Assembly (NCBI GenBank): GCA_030643145.1
Contig: DAOWMJ010000078.1
Coordinates: 1 to 8,972 of the forward strand
Reading direction: 5' to 3'
DNA from: Candidatus Latescibacterota bacterium
Lineage (GTDB): Bacteria; Krumholzibacteriota; Krumholzibacteriia; Krumholzibacteriales; WJIX01
DNA: 8,972 nucleotides
Shown piece by piece: positions 1 through 6,920 of the stretch (positions are counted from its first letter, which is position 1; each line of letters begins with the position of its first letter). Under the pieces are notes generated by a model that did no database searches, had not been told where the DNA came from, and saw only the letters and a list, made by a program, of their open reading frames with translations. The translations under genes were made by a program, and so were the position numbers.

Positions 1-1287
1 AGGAGAATAGATGTTCTGGCGATTTTTCCCCCAGCTGGCAATAGCTTACCGGATACGGTAATAAAGAGAAATGTTGCCAGCGGCACATTTTTAACGATAA
101 GTGAAAGCGGTGGTTTGTGGGGAGGCATATTTTGTAATCCGCGCGTTGATTATCTTGTTTCATCCTTTGAGAGAACGATTTTTTCTCCCCCTGCCTGGAT
201 ATTCTTTTCCCTAGCCTTTCTGATTATTTCAGGGGCTGGAATCCTTATAAGAAATTCCACCCGGGGTTGGTTGTTTAGCGCCGCGAATTTGTCACTCATT
301 TTGCTGAGTGTGACGATCTCTTGTGTATTACTTTTAAGGTCGATCGAATTGGGTATCCCGGCGCTTATTCTCTCAGGGTTGATTATCGCTTTCAGTTATC
401 AGGTTGAAGAACTTATTCGAAGAGGTGTCACTTCACTTTCATGGCGTGACAAGATGGAAGAAATGCTTCTGGATGATCTTTCCCAGGCAATCCACACGGA
501 AAATAAATTCGCGTTCCTCGTTGTTTATGAAAGGGACACAAATGAAATTGTAAATTTAAGCGATGAGGAGATTAATAAGAATTTCGAGAATATGGACAGA
601 CTTGTCTCTCTTATGAGAATTTGCTCAGCCACCGATCCCGCCTGGCGCGCGGTGAGAGATGGTGTAATCAATATTAAAAGAATATGTGGGGATATGTTGC
701 GTAAGAAACCCGGTGAAGCTGATAAAGTAGTTAGCTTGCCCGGCGACGTAGAAGTAGCCCCCTTCAGACACGCTCTTGAGCGGTTAAATTCTGAATTTGT
801 TGATTACCGTACGAAGCTGCGCCTTAAGCGCTCGGTGCCCTTTATCCGCGTATGGAAAGAACTTGAAAGGGAATACAAAGGGAGGCTTAAAGCTTCAGGT
901 ATAGATCTGGAGCTGGATTTTCCCGACAGGATAGAAAAATGCAGGGTTTATCTCTTGCCGGATGAATTCAGGCATATTTTTAAAAATCTTCTCGATAATT
1001 CGATTTGGGCTTTGAAACAATCCGTGGAAAAGAAAATCGGCATGACCTGCTATTTTGAAGCAAACTTTCTTGTCATACGCTGGAGTGATACAGGCTACGG
1101 CATATCTGAAAGCCTGAAGAACCCCCTTTTTACAGCGCCTGTTGAATCTTCAAGCCCCGGGGGGACAGGGGAGGGGTGTTATATCTCAAGAAAAATTTTA
1201 AGACGAAGAAACGGTCTTATCAGGATTGAAAGCCCAGACGCGGGGAATGGGGCGGTTTTTATTGTAAAGATAATCAAACTGAACTGA
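1..1287 (+). CDS. Membrane sensor histidine kinase, CHASE2-like (5' end outside window)
   Basis: The frame is open from base 1, so the true start lies upstream; an internal TTG at 115 is not a credible start. Residues are counted from base 1. Residues about 38-62 resemble the end of a CHASE2 extracytoplasmic sensor domain (GGIF, then an SPPAW stretch). Several hydrophobic helices follow up to about residue 135, as is usual after CHASE2. The C-terminal third is a HATPase_c domain: N-box NLLDN (Asn333), G1 DTGYG (Asp363) and G2 GGTGEG (387-392). The region between membrane and ATPase domain lacks a textbook HisKA H-box; His165 in DLSQAIHTE is the best phosphoacceptor candidate. It ends 7 nt before the response regulator, so the two almost certainly form one operon and a phosphorelay pair. 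The signal is unknown. The kinase call is firm; the CHASE2 assignment is moderate because only its end is visible. Confidence 0.85.
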   Translation, partial: RRIDVLAIFPPAGNSLPDTVIKRNVASGTFLTISESGGLWGGIFCNPRVDYLVSSFERTIFSPPAWIFFSLAFLIISGAGILIRNSTRGWLFSAANLSLILLSVTISCVLLLRSIELGIPALILSGLIIAFSYQVEELIRRGVTSLSWRDKMEEMLLDDLSQAIHTENKFAFLVVYERDTNEIVNLSDEEINKNFENMDRLVSLMRICSATDPAWRAVRDGVINIKRICGDMLRKKPGEADKVVSLPGDVEVAPFRHALERLNSEFVDYRTKLRLKRSVPFIRVWKELEREYKGRLKASGIDLELDFPDRIEKCRVYLLPDEFRHIFKNLLDNSIWALKQSVEKKIGMTCYFEANFLVIRWSDTGYGISESLKNPLFTAPVESSSPGGTGEGCYISRKILRRRNGLIRIESPDAGNGAVFIVKIIKLN

Positions 1288-1294
1288 GGTAAAA

Positions 1295-2683
1295 ATGACA
1301 GGTAAATATCGTATCCTAATCATCGATGATGACAAGGAGTTTATTCGGAGGACAAAAACCTACCTGAAGGATTCCTACTGCGTCGCGGAATCAAAGGGAT
1401 GGATTGAAGGCAGAGAGGTGTTTCTTAATTTTATCCCCGATGTACTCCTTCTGGATTATAAACTTGATGATGGATATGACGGGATGGATGTTGTAAAAGA
1501 ACTGAGAAAAGAAAGAAACGACTACCTTATAATAATTCTGGTTTCGAATTATCTCGATAATGTCATAGTCCAGACCGCGAGAAGGGAGGGGGTTGATCAA
1601 TGCATCTCGAAACGCACTTCTGAAGAAGAACTTAAAAGGGAAATATCGCTTGCCATAGAACGCAATCTTGATAAAAGAATCCGTAAACTCAATGACAAAA
1701 AAAGAGAGGAACTATTTATTGAGCCGGTTTTTGAATCAGACGCCATGAAAAGGGTCAGAGATCAGGTTAGAAGATTTATGAATCTGGATGAAAATATTCT
1801 TATCACAGGGCCTCATGGTTCCGGCAAGGAAGTGCTTGCTTCATGGATACATTACAGAAGCGCCCGTGCGCGTGGGCCGTATCATACGGCCGGTCTGCCC
1901 GAGCTGACTTCAGAACTTTTTGCTTCCGAGTTTTACGGGCATGTCAAAGGAGCGTTTACCAGCGCTGAAATAGAGAGAGAGGGATTGTTAGACCTTGCTC
2001 ATATGGGGACGCTGGTTCTTGATGAAATTGGAGAGCTGAAATATCAGTTGCAGCCGAAATTGTTAAGAATAGTTGAACACAAATCATTTAGGCGTGTTAG
2101 AGGAACAAAAGAAATAAGAAAAAATGTTAGATTTATAGCCTTGACCAACAAGATTCTTTCAGCGGAAGTCGCGAAAGGAAATTTCAGGGATGATCTCTTC
2201 CACCGGCTGAAAACATTCCATGTAGAATTACCTCCATTAAGAGATAGAACGGAAGATATTCCGGTACTCGCCAGGCAGTTGTTGGAGCGGGAAAACAGAA
2301 AAAGGAGAATGCATGTAAAAGCAATCGATTCCGCGCTCATGAAGATTATGATGAAGTATCACTGGCAGGGTAATGTGCGTGAGCTTGATGAATGGATAAA
2401 GAATGGAATGACATATGTCTCAGGGGATATATTACGGAAGGAAGATATCCCTCAGGTGATTGTGCGGACAAGTATTAAGTACAGTGGAATTGACGGTAAT
2501 CTCTTTTCCGCCTCACATCATGATTTTAAGTTCGAATCCGTAAGGCTCTATCTTTCCCGGCTTCTGAACCGTTGTAAGGGGGATATGCCGGAAGCGGCGC
2601 GTATAGCTGGAATAAAGAGGGAAGCCTTATACAGGTTATGTAAAAAACATGGTATAAAACCGGCGGATTTTCGTTCAGGATAA
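1295..2683 (+). CDS. Sigma54-dependent response regulator (REC-AAA+-Fis HTH)
   Basis: A complete 462-residue NtrC-family activator. The receiver domain (about 5-123) has the acidic pocket Asp11/Asp12, phosphoacceptor Asp54 in LLLDYKL, Ser84 and Lys106, so it looks competent for phosphorylation. The AAA+ domain (about 143-375) shows Walker A GPHGSGKE (172-179), a sigma54-contact loop GAFTSA (219-224; the usual form is GAFTGA), Walker B LVLDEIGEL (Asp243/Glu244), sensor I around ALTN (282-285), arginine fingers in FRDDLFHRL (297-305) and sensor II in WQGNVREL (357-364). The C-terminal Fis-type helix-turn-helix lies at about 429-454. ATG 1295 is preceded by GAGGT at good spacing, 7 nt after the kinase stop. 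Its family remodels RNA polymerase-sigma54 closed complexes from upstream DNA sites. The natural targets here are the GTTAC repeats just downstream of the gene, which is inference. Confidence 0.95.
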   Translation: MTGKYRILIIDDDKEFIRRTKTYLKDSYCVAESKGWIEGREVFLNFIPDVLLLDYKLDDGYDGMDVVKELRKERNDYLIIILVSNYLDNVIVQTARREGVDQCISKRTSEEELKREISLAIERNLDKRIRKLNDKKREELFIEPVFESDAMKRVRDQVRRFMNLDENILITGPHGSGKEVLASWIHYRSARARGPYHTAGLPELTSELFASEFYGHVKGAFTSAEIEREGLLDLAHMGTLVLDEIGELKYQLQPKLLRIVEHKSFRRVRGTKEIRKNVRFIALTNKILSAEVAKGNFRDDLFHRLKTFHVELPPLRDRTEDIPVLARQLLERENRKRRMHVKAIDSALMKIMMKYHWQGNVRELDEWIKNGMTYVSGDILRKEDIPQVIVRTSIKYSGIDGNLFSASHHDFKFESVRLYLSRLLNRCKGDMPEAARIAGIKREALYRLCKKHGIKPADFRSG

Positions 2684-2766
2684 ATCCAGGGGTACACTCT
2701 TTTATTTAAGAAGTTGCGGGAAATTTTAAATGAATGAATTAAGTGCGGGGGATGGCTCGAATTGGT

Positions 2767-2940
2767 GTAACCCAATAGTTACAACGTAACTACACTTTTG
2801 TTATTTTGTAACTTATTAATACAATTGGTCTTGCCGAAATTGCCAGCTGGATTGTAATGATTATGTTACAATCCGACGCCCCAAACGGATTGCGCCGGTT
2901 TCCTCCTTGTTGTGTAACGTCGGAATTGATATTGAGTTAC
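2767..2940. promoter_or_regulatory. Array of seven GTTAC/GTAAC half-sites, probable activator binding region
   Basis: GTAAC occurs at 2767, 2786, 2808 and 2914, and GTTAC at 2778, 2865 and 2936. Written in one orientation, six of seven read GTTACA and four read GTTACAA. About 0.3 copies of a given 5-mer on both strands would be expected in this length, and I noticed only a handful in the rest of the window. Two form a perfect dyad, TAGTTAC-AAC-GTAACTA (2776-2792). Several start-to-start distances are near whole helical turns (11 bp for 2767/2778; 22 bp for 2786/2808 and for 2914/2936). The position fits upstream activating sequences for the adjacent sigma54 activator; that link is inference. 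Confidence 0.6.
2849..2874. repeat. Perfect 9-bp inverted repeat
   Basis: GGATTGTAA (2849-2857) is exactly mirrored by TTACAATCC (2866-2874) across an 8-nt spacer. The right arm contains one of the GTTAC half-sites. The same right arm can instead pair downstream: CAATCCG (2869-2875) with CGGATTG (2886-2892), or CAATCCGACG (2869-2878) with CGTCGGAATTG (2918-2928, one bulged A). The pairings exclude each other. There is no T-run after any of them, so this is not a standard terminator. Confidence 0.7.
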
Positions 2941-2965
2941 AATGATGAGCTATTTGTTAAGTTAT

Positions 2966-2981
2966 TGGAATACTTTCTGCA
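2966..2981 (+). promoter_or_regulatory. Candidate sigma54 (-24/-12) promoter
   Basis: TGG at 2966-2968 and TGCA at 2978-2981 give the invariant GG-N10-GC spacing of sigma54 promoters (consensus TGGCAC-N5-TTGCA). The -24 element is TGGAAT, so it is weaker than consensus; the -12 element CTGCA is good. Transcription would start near 2992. The site lies 25 bp downstream of the last GTTAC motif and just after a sigma54 activator gene, which raises its credibility. A chance match of this quality in a region this size is possible but unlikely. Confidence 0.5.
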
Positions 2982-3108
2982 ATAGTGTAGTAATTGAGGA
3001 TTTGGTATTGAAATAAGAAAGCCATTCTATTGGGGTATCCGTTCTGGCATGGGTTAGTATCCCGCGTTTTAACTCAAGTCTGTCACTGGAGTGCAAATTA
3101 AGGGGATA

Positions 3109-3129
3109 CTCCGGGCGTTAAGTCCGGAG
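3109..3129. repeat. Short strong hairpin
   Basis: CTCCGG near 3109-3115 and CCGGAG near 3124-3129 form perfect arms. The stem extends inward by a G-U and a C-G pair, leaving a loop of about five bases (GTTAA). No T-run follows, so a simple rho-independent terminator is unlikely. The first bases of the left arm overlap the right arm of the 3056-3110 pairing, so the two structures partly compete. Confidence 0.55.
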
Positions 3130-3169
3130 AATATTTCGGTGGAGGTGTTGGGGAAGAAGGCGGCGCAAA

Positions 3170-3196
3170 AGGGACACCTTTCCTATAGGTGTCCCT
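3170..3196. repeat. REP-like palindrome, perfect 10-bp stem
   Basis: AGGGACACCT (3170-3179) is perfectly mirrored by AGGTGTCCCT (3187-3196) around a 7-nt loop. On the + strand no T-run follows. On the - strand the stem is followed by TTTT, so it could act as a weak terminator for leftward transcription. An A-run followed by GGGACACC and a palindrome resembles, from memory, the dispersed repeats linked to REP-associated (Y1/RAYT) transposases in many environmental genomes. No second copy was seen in the window. Confidence 0.55.
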
Positions 3197-3363
3197 CTAC
3201 TGAATTAAGTAAGGCGTCTCTCAGTAAAAAACAGCATGAAAATCCAGATAGAGAGTTCCCTCAAATAACACTTCTTCACTTACAAGATGCTGATCATAGT
3301 TATTTACATAACCGGGAGCTTTATTCCACCCGAACATAACTTTATATTACCCTTATGGTGCCC

Positions 3364-3398
3364 GTTCGCGATTAGTGAGTTGACATCGCCTCGCGAAC
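3364..3398. repeat. Dyad GTTCGCG/CGCGAAC flanking the -35 box
   Basis: GTTCGCG (3364-3370) and CGCGAAC (3392-3398) are perfect 7-bp inverted arms separated by 21 bp, 28 bp centre to centre. They bracket the -35 hexamer, with the right arm inside the promoter spacer. The placement suits a repressor operator for the ATPase promoter, but no cognate regulator can be named. Confidence 0.4.
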
Positions 3399-3409
3399 TG
3401 TTTTATAAT
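3380..3409 (+). promoter_or_regulatory. Consensus sigma70 promoter of the ATPase operon
   Basis: TTGACA (3380-3385) and TATAAT (3404-3409) are both perfect matches to the housekeeping consensus, with an 18-bp spacer. Transcription would begin near 3416, leaving a leader of about 45 nt before the TTG start of the first ATPase gene. This implies substantial constitutive expression unless repressed, possibly through the flanking dyad. Confidence 0.85.
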
Positions 3410-3461
3410 CTTCGTATTAATTAATTGTTTTTTATCAATACTCTCCAAGAGGTAATTTGTA

Positions 3462-3779
3462 TTGAAAGAAATTGTCAAAAAGATAATGGAGACCGAACGT
3501 GAGCTGAGTAAGAATGTGGAGGAATCCCGCGAGCGTTCTAAACAGATTATCAGGGAAGCGGAAAAGAAAAGTCGGGAGATAGTAGAAGAAGCCAAACGGA
3601 GCGCTGTCGACAGATCAAAGAAGCTTATTGAGAAACTGAGACAGGAAGCGAACGAAGAAAGAATAAAGCAGGTTGAAGAAGTTAAGAATACCAGCTCTGA
3701 TCTTATCTCGAGTAAAGCTAAAGAAATCGAAAAGGCAGCCGGGCGGATAGTAAAAATGGTGACAGGCGGCGGGAACTAA
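3462..3779 (+). CDS. atpH: V/A-type ATPase peripheral stalk subunit H (G)
   Basis: A 105-residue, highly charged, proline-free protein that reads as one long alpha-helical coiled coil, with alternating Glu/Lys/Arg and regularly spaced Ala/Ile (REAEKKSREIVEEAKRSA at about 27-44). This is typical of subunit H/G, which pairs with subunit E to form the peripheral stalk linking the catalytic head to subunit I. The start is TTG 3462: AGAGGT at 3448-3453 lies 8 nt upstream and no in-frame ATG precedes the helix. It is the first gene of the operon, directly behind the sigma70 promoter. Sequence identity in such stalk proteins is low, so the assignment rests on length, composition and position. Confidence 0.85.
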   Translation: MKEIVKKIMETERELSKNVEESRERSKQIIREAEKKSREIVEEAKRSAVDRSKKLIEKLRQEANEERIKQVEEVKNTSSDLISSKAKEIEKAAGRIVKMVTGGGN

Positions 3780-3827
3780 CGACTCTTTTTTCAGGTTATT
3801 TCTGGTGCGGAGAAATATTGTCATAAA

Positions 3828-4889
3828 ATGGTTTTTAAACCGATTAGCAGATATTCTCTCGTAAACGCTAAGGTAAGGGCAAAGTTGAGTAATCTTTTGC
3901 CTGATGAACTTATTGGGCGCCTTGCCGAAACGCGTGATGAAGAGGGGTTTTACAGCGCGCTGTCCGGTACTGTTTATGAAGGTGTTTTTTCCCGCCCCGA
4001 GATAGCAATTGATCCAAGGATTGCTGAAAAGCTGATGCTGGAGAAAGAAATCATCTGGCATATGGAGCTTCTTAAGGATTTAAGGGGTAACGTCAGAGAG
4101 CTTGTTTCTCATTTTCTGGAAAAATACGAAATAGAAAATATAAAAGCTGTTCTTAGGATTCGCCTTCGAACCGGCTGCGACGATAATCTTGAATATATAG
4201 CTGATACCGGTCTTCCAAATTCAATTCCATATCGAGGTCTTATAGAAGCTCCCACGATGGAGGACGCGCTATCGCTTCTCGAGGGGACTCCATATATTAC
4301 GCCGGCTTTCGCGGCGCTGGATGATTATAAAGAAAGAAAAACACTTTTTCCCATTGAGACCTCTATGGAAATTGATTACTACAAAAGGTTGAAGGGAAAG
4401 GTGGAGAAACTGGACAGAAGGGACAGGCAGATAGCCCGCAGGTTGATCGGCATTGAAATTGACCAAAAAAATCTAAATTGGCTGATGCGCCTGAAATTCT
4501 ATTACGATATCCCGGTTGCCGATCTGCTTGATTACAATATCCCCGGGGGGAGTTCACTTGATCGTTCGAAATTAATAAAGGTTTTTCAATGTGAATCGAT
4601 AGAAAATTCGCTCTCTATAGCTCTTGAACAGTTTCTTGGAAAGGCCTCCGGGTTCTTTGCCGGGAGTAAACAAGGCGGGAAGTTGTATATTCTTGAAATA
4701 ATTCTTTGGAATTATCTTGTCAGTGAAGCTAGAAAAACACTTGGAGGATTTCCCTTTACAATCGGGACGATTCTGGCTTATCTGATACTTAAGCGCGCTG
4801 AAGTACGCAATCTTATTACTATATTGAACGGCAAGGTTCTGGGGATGAAACGGGAAGATATTGAAGAGCATTTAAGGGTTTTATTTTAA
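3828..4889 (+). CDS. atpC: V/A-type ATPase subunit C (d/AC39 family)
   Basis: A 353-residue protein of the vATP-synt_AC39 family, at the usual bacterial length. The N-terminal YSLVNAKVRAKLSNLL stretch and the C-terminal PFTIGTILAYLILKRAEVRN stretch are characteristic of subunit C, the funnel-shaped socket joining the central stalk to the membrane c-ring. ATG 3828 is the only good start. The best Shine-Dalgarno, GGAGA at 3809-3813, is 14 nt away, an unusually long spacing that may mean modest translation. It sits 48 nt after subunit H and 9 nt before subunit I. In the commonly described operons subunit C follows E, so its place between H and I is unusual. Confidence 0.93.
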   Translation: MVFKPISRYSLVNAKVRAKLSNLLPDELIGRLAETRDEEGFYSALSGTVYEGVFSRPEIAIDPRIAEKLMLEKEIIWHMELLKDLRGNVRELVSHFLEKYEIENIKAVLRIRLRTGCDDNLEYIADTGLPNSIPYRGLIEAPTMEDALSLLEGTPYITPAFAALDDYKERKTLFPIETSMEIDYYKRLKGKVEKLDRRDRQIARRLIGIEIDQKNLNWLMRLKFYYDIPVADLLDYNIPGGSSLDRSKLIKVFQCESIENSLSIALEQFLGKASGFFAGSKQGGKLYILEIILWNYLVSEARKTLGGFPFTIGTILAYLILKRAEVRNLITILNGKVLGMKREDIEEHLRVLF

Positions 4890-4898
4890 GGTGCCGGT

Positions 4899-6899
4899 AT
4901 GTTTACGCCACAAGAAATGCATCAGATAAATGTAATTGTTTTCGAGTCCAGACTTGATGAAGTAGCAAGAACTATCACACGTCTCGGTATTCTGCATCTT
5001 GTACAGCTCGATGAAGAGATGCCATGGACGAGAGAAATGAAGGACTGCGGTGCCGAGAAAATGGGAAGTGAAATAGAAAATCTTCGAGACCGTATTTCAA
5101 TATTGATGAAAGAGTTGAAGATAAGGGCGGTCCCCAAGGTTGCCGTCGATGAATCCATTGATGAATTTGCAGAGCATAAGCTTGAAGGAATGGATGTCAG
5201 GATCGCGTTACTTGAATCCGAGACGGAAGAACTTATAGGCAAACGCAAGGAACTTGGGATTCGTCTCAATCAGCTTCGCGGCATTTTCAGTGAATACGCT
5301 CCTATCATGGGGCTGGGGATAATGTCGGCTGAGGAAAAACACAGATTTCTGGTTGTTCGATACGGACGTGTTCGTCATAACAATATGGGGTATGTAAATG
5401 AAAAAACCGTTCCGCTCGCTGCAGTTGTTCTAACTCTTGAAAGAAGGGGGGAGGAAGACGTAATTCTCCTTATCGGTTTGAAGAGGGACAAGCTTAAGCT
5501 AAAGCGGATTCTTCGTGAAGCGGCTTTTGAAGAAATGACAATACCTCCTGACGGGGATGCATATGCCGGTAAAGAGGCAATGGAGGGAGGGATACGCGAG
5601 AAGATAGACGGGATCGAAAAGGAAATAGCCGAAATTGGGTTAAAGCTGGGAGAGATTAAAGAAAAAAATGCTTCTTTAATTACCAGGTATTATCAATTGC
5701 TGCGTGTTGGAGAACTTTTTGTAAGAGTGAAGGGATATATGAAAAGAACTAACAAGACATATCTCTTCTCCGGCTGGATTCCGAGTTCCAGAAAGGGTTT
5801 CGTAAAAAATGAAATCCTGAAAGCTGCCGGCGGACAGGCAATTATTGAGATAGTTGCCCCTGAAGAGATCTCCGGAGTAAAAGAAGGAAAGGTGAAAGTC
5901 CCGGTTCTGTTCAGACATCCGAACTTTCTACGCCCTTTCGGAATGCTTGTTTCAAGTTACGGGGTGCCGGATTACAAAGTAATAGATCCTACCTTGCTTG
6001 TTGCCGTCAGTTTTTTACTTATGTTTGGGATGATGTTCGGAGATGTTGGACATGGGGCCGTGCTTTGTGTTATAGGGTGGCTTACAGGATTTCGTAATAG
6101 AAAGTCGAGTAAGGCGAAGAATCCGGCCATGCTTGTGGGGAGGCTGGCCTTTTATTGCGGAATTTCGTCAATAATCTTTGGAATTTTGTTCGGCAGTGTT
6201 TTCGGGCTCGAGGAGCTGTTTGACGGGCTCTGGCGGAAGCCGATGCATAATGTGATCTATTTCTTTAAAGTGGCCATCTACTTCGGGGTTGCTATAATAA
6301 GCGCGGGGATAGCCCTTAATATCATAAATGCCATCCGCCAAAGGAATTTTAAGGCCGTTTTCTTCGATCACGCGGGTGTTATCAATGCGGCAATGTACTG
6401 GTGTGGGATTGCGGTAGTCTCGGCGTTCCTCGCCGGCAGGCCGATATCCGCCAGACTTCTTGCGGGCGGAATAGGCGTTCCTTTGGTATTGATATTTTTA
6501 AGGGAGCCGATTGCAGCCGTTGCCGGAAAACGGAAGCCGCATTTCGAGCAGGGCGTTTTTACATACCTGATGGAAACTGTTATCGAGATAATGGAGATTG
6601 TCACCGGATATCTCGGTAACACGGTTTCGTTTATCCGTGTAGCCGCTTTTTCTCTTGCTCACGCGGGGTTGTTTGTCGCGATATTCAGCCTCGTAGATAT
6701 GGTAAAGGGCGGTAGCGGAGGTGTTGTTTATTCAGTATTGATCTTGGTTTTCGGAAATGCTGTAATTATTGCTCTTGAGGGATTGGTGGTTACCATTCAG
6801 GCTATTCGGCTGGAATACTACGAATTCTTCAGTAAATTTTTTGTTGCCGGCGGAGTTGCCTACGAGCCGATAGGAATGGAAGATAACTCAAGCCGGTAA
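4899..6899 (+). CDS. atpI: V/A-type ATPase subunit I (a), ion-channel stator
   Basis: A 666-residue, two-part protein. Residues about 1-350 are cytosolic with long helical coiled-coil stretches that hold the peripheral stalks. From about 350 to the end there are roughly eight membrane helices. Family hallmarks are YGVPDYKVIDPT, the FGMMFGDVGHG loop, TGYLGNTVSFIRVAAFSLAH with the essential helix-7 arginine at Arg580, and QAIRLEYYEFFSKFF with Arg637 near the end. Together with the c-ring it forms the half-channels for the coupling ion. AAGGTG at 4888-4893 lies 5 nt before ATG 4899. The 9-nt gap to subunit C suggests tight co-translation. All key residues are present and nothing looks degraded. 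Confidence 0.97.
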   Translation: MFTPQEMHQINVIVFESRLDEVARTITRLGILHLVQLDEEMPWTREMKDCGAEKMGSEIENLRDRISILMKELKIRAVPKVAVDESIDEFAEHKLEGMDVRIALLESETEELIGKRKELGIRLNQLRGIFSEYAPIMGLGIMSAEEKHRFLVVRYGRVRHNNMGYVNEKTVPLAAVVLTLERRGEEDVILLIGLKRDKLKLKRILREAAFEEMTIPPDGDAYAGKEAMEGGIREKIDGIEKEIAEIGLKLGEIKEKNASLITRYYQLLRVGELFVRVKGYMKRTNKTYLFSGWIPSSRKGFVKNEILKAAGGQAIIEIVAPEEISGVKEGKVKVPVLFRHPNFLRPFGMLVSSYGVPDYKVIDPTLLVAVSFLLMFGMMFGDVGHGAVLCVIGWLTGFRNRKSSKAKNPAMLVGRLAFYCGISSIIFGILFGSVFGLEELFDGLWRKPMHNVIYFFKVAIYFGVAIISAGIALNIINAIRQRNFKAVFFDHAGVINAAMYWCGIAVVSAFLAGRPISARLLAGGIGVPLVLIFLREPIAAVAGKRKPHFEQGVFTYLMETVIEIMEIVTGYLGNTVSFIRVAAFSLAHAGLFVAIFSLVDMVKGGSGGVVYSVLILVFGNAVIIALEGLVVTIQAIRLEYYEFFSKFFVAGGVAYEPIGMEDNSSR

Positions 6900-6920
6900 A
6901 GATGAAAGGAGAAACGAGTG

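Larger units (their letters stand above)
2992..3196 (+). ncRNA. Possible sigma54-driven structured small RNA or leader
   Basis: A transcript from the candidate -24/-12 promoter would run through several stem structures: AGTATCCC (3056-3063) with GGGATACT (3103-3110), the compact CTCCGGGC/GTCCGGAG-type hairpin around 3110-3129, and the 10-bp stem at 3170-3196. No good small protein is encoded. The 3' end is uncertain because no T-run follows the last hairpin. It could equally be the start of a long 5' leader into the ATPase operon. Boundaries are guesses and no known RNA family was recognised. Confidence 0.25.
2684..3461. other. Long intergenic region with regulatory structure, no convincing protein gene
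   Basis: About 780 bases separate the response regulator from the ATPase operon. No frame has both a ribosome binding site and a recognisable protein. The left part (2761-2950) is packed with GTTAC/GTAAC motifs and overlapping inverted repeats. The middle (2966-3196) has a candidate sigma54 promoter and several hairpins. The stretch 3198-3360 is AT-rich with only short weak repeats (TACTGA/TCAGTA at 3198 and 3221; GTTAT/ATAAC at 3299, 3308 and 3336). The right end (3364-3461) holds the sigma70 promoter and leader of the ATPase operon. No clear rho-independent terminator follows the regulator gene. Confidence 0.8.

Noticed and set aside
115..1287. TTG at 115 as the real start of the kinase
   Set aside because: The frame is open to base 1, no Shine-Dalgarno precedes the TTG, and the start would cut a sensor domain.
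2902..2908. CCTCCTT resembling the 3' end of 16S rRNA
   Set aside because: Only seven bases match and the flanks show no 16S similarity.
3170..3196. Rho-independent terminator on the + strand
   Set aside because: The stem is strong, but the bases after it (CTACTGAATT) contain no T-run; only the - strand has TTTT after the stem.
3091..3339. 82-codon + strand ORF with GTG start in the intergenic region
   Set aside because: No ribosome binding site, no recognisable domain, and it runs straight through the 3109-3129 and 3170-3196 hairpins.
3357..3369. GG...GC resembling a second sigma54 promoter before the ATPase operon
   Set aside because: Spacing is GG-N9-GC, one base short of the required N10, and a consensus sigma70 promoter lies right beside it.
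3615..4061. 148-codon - strand ORF opposite subunits H and C
   Set aside because: Antisense shadow of two well-supported ATPase genes with no recognisable features.
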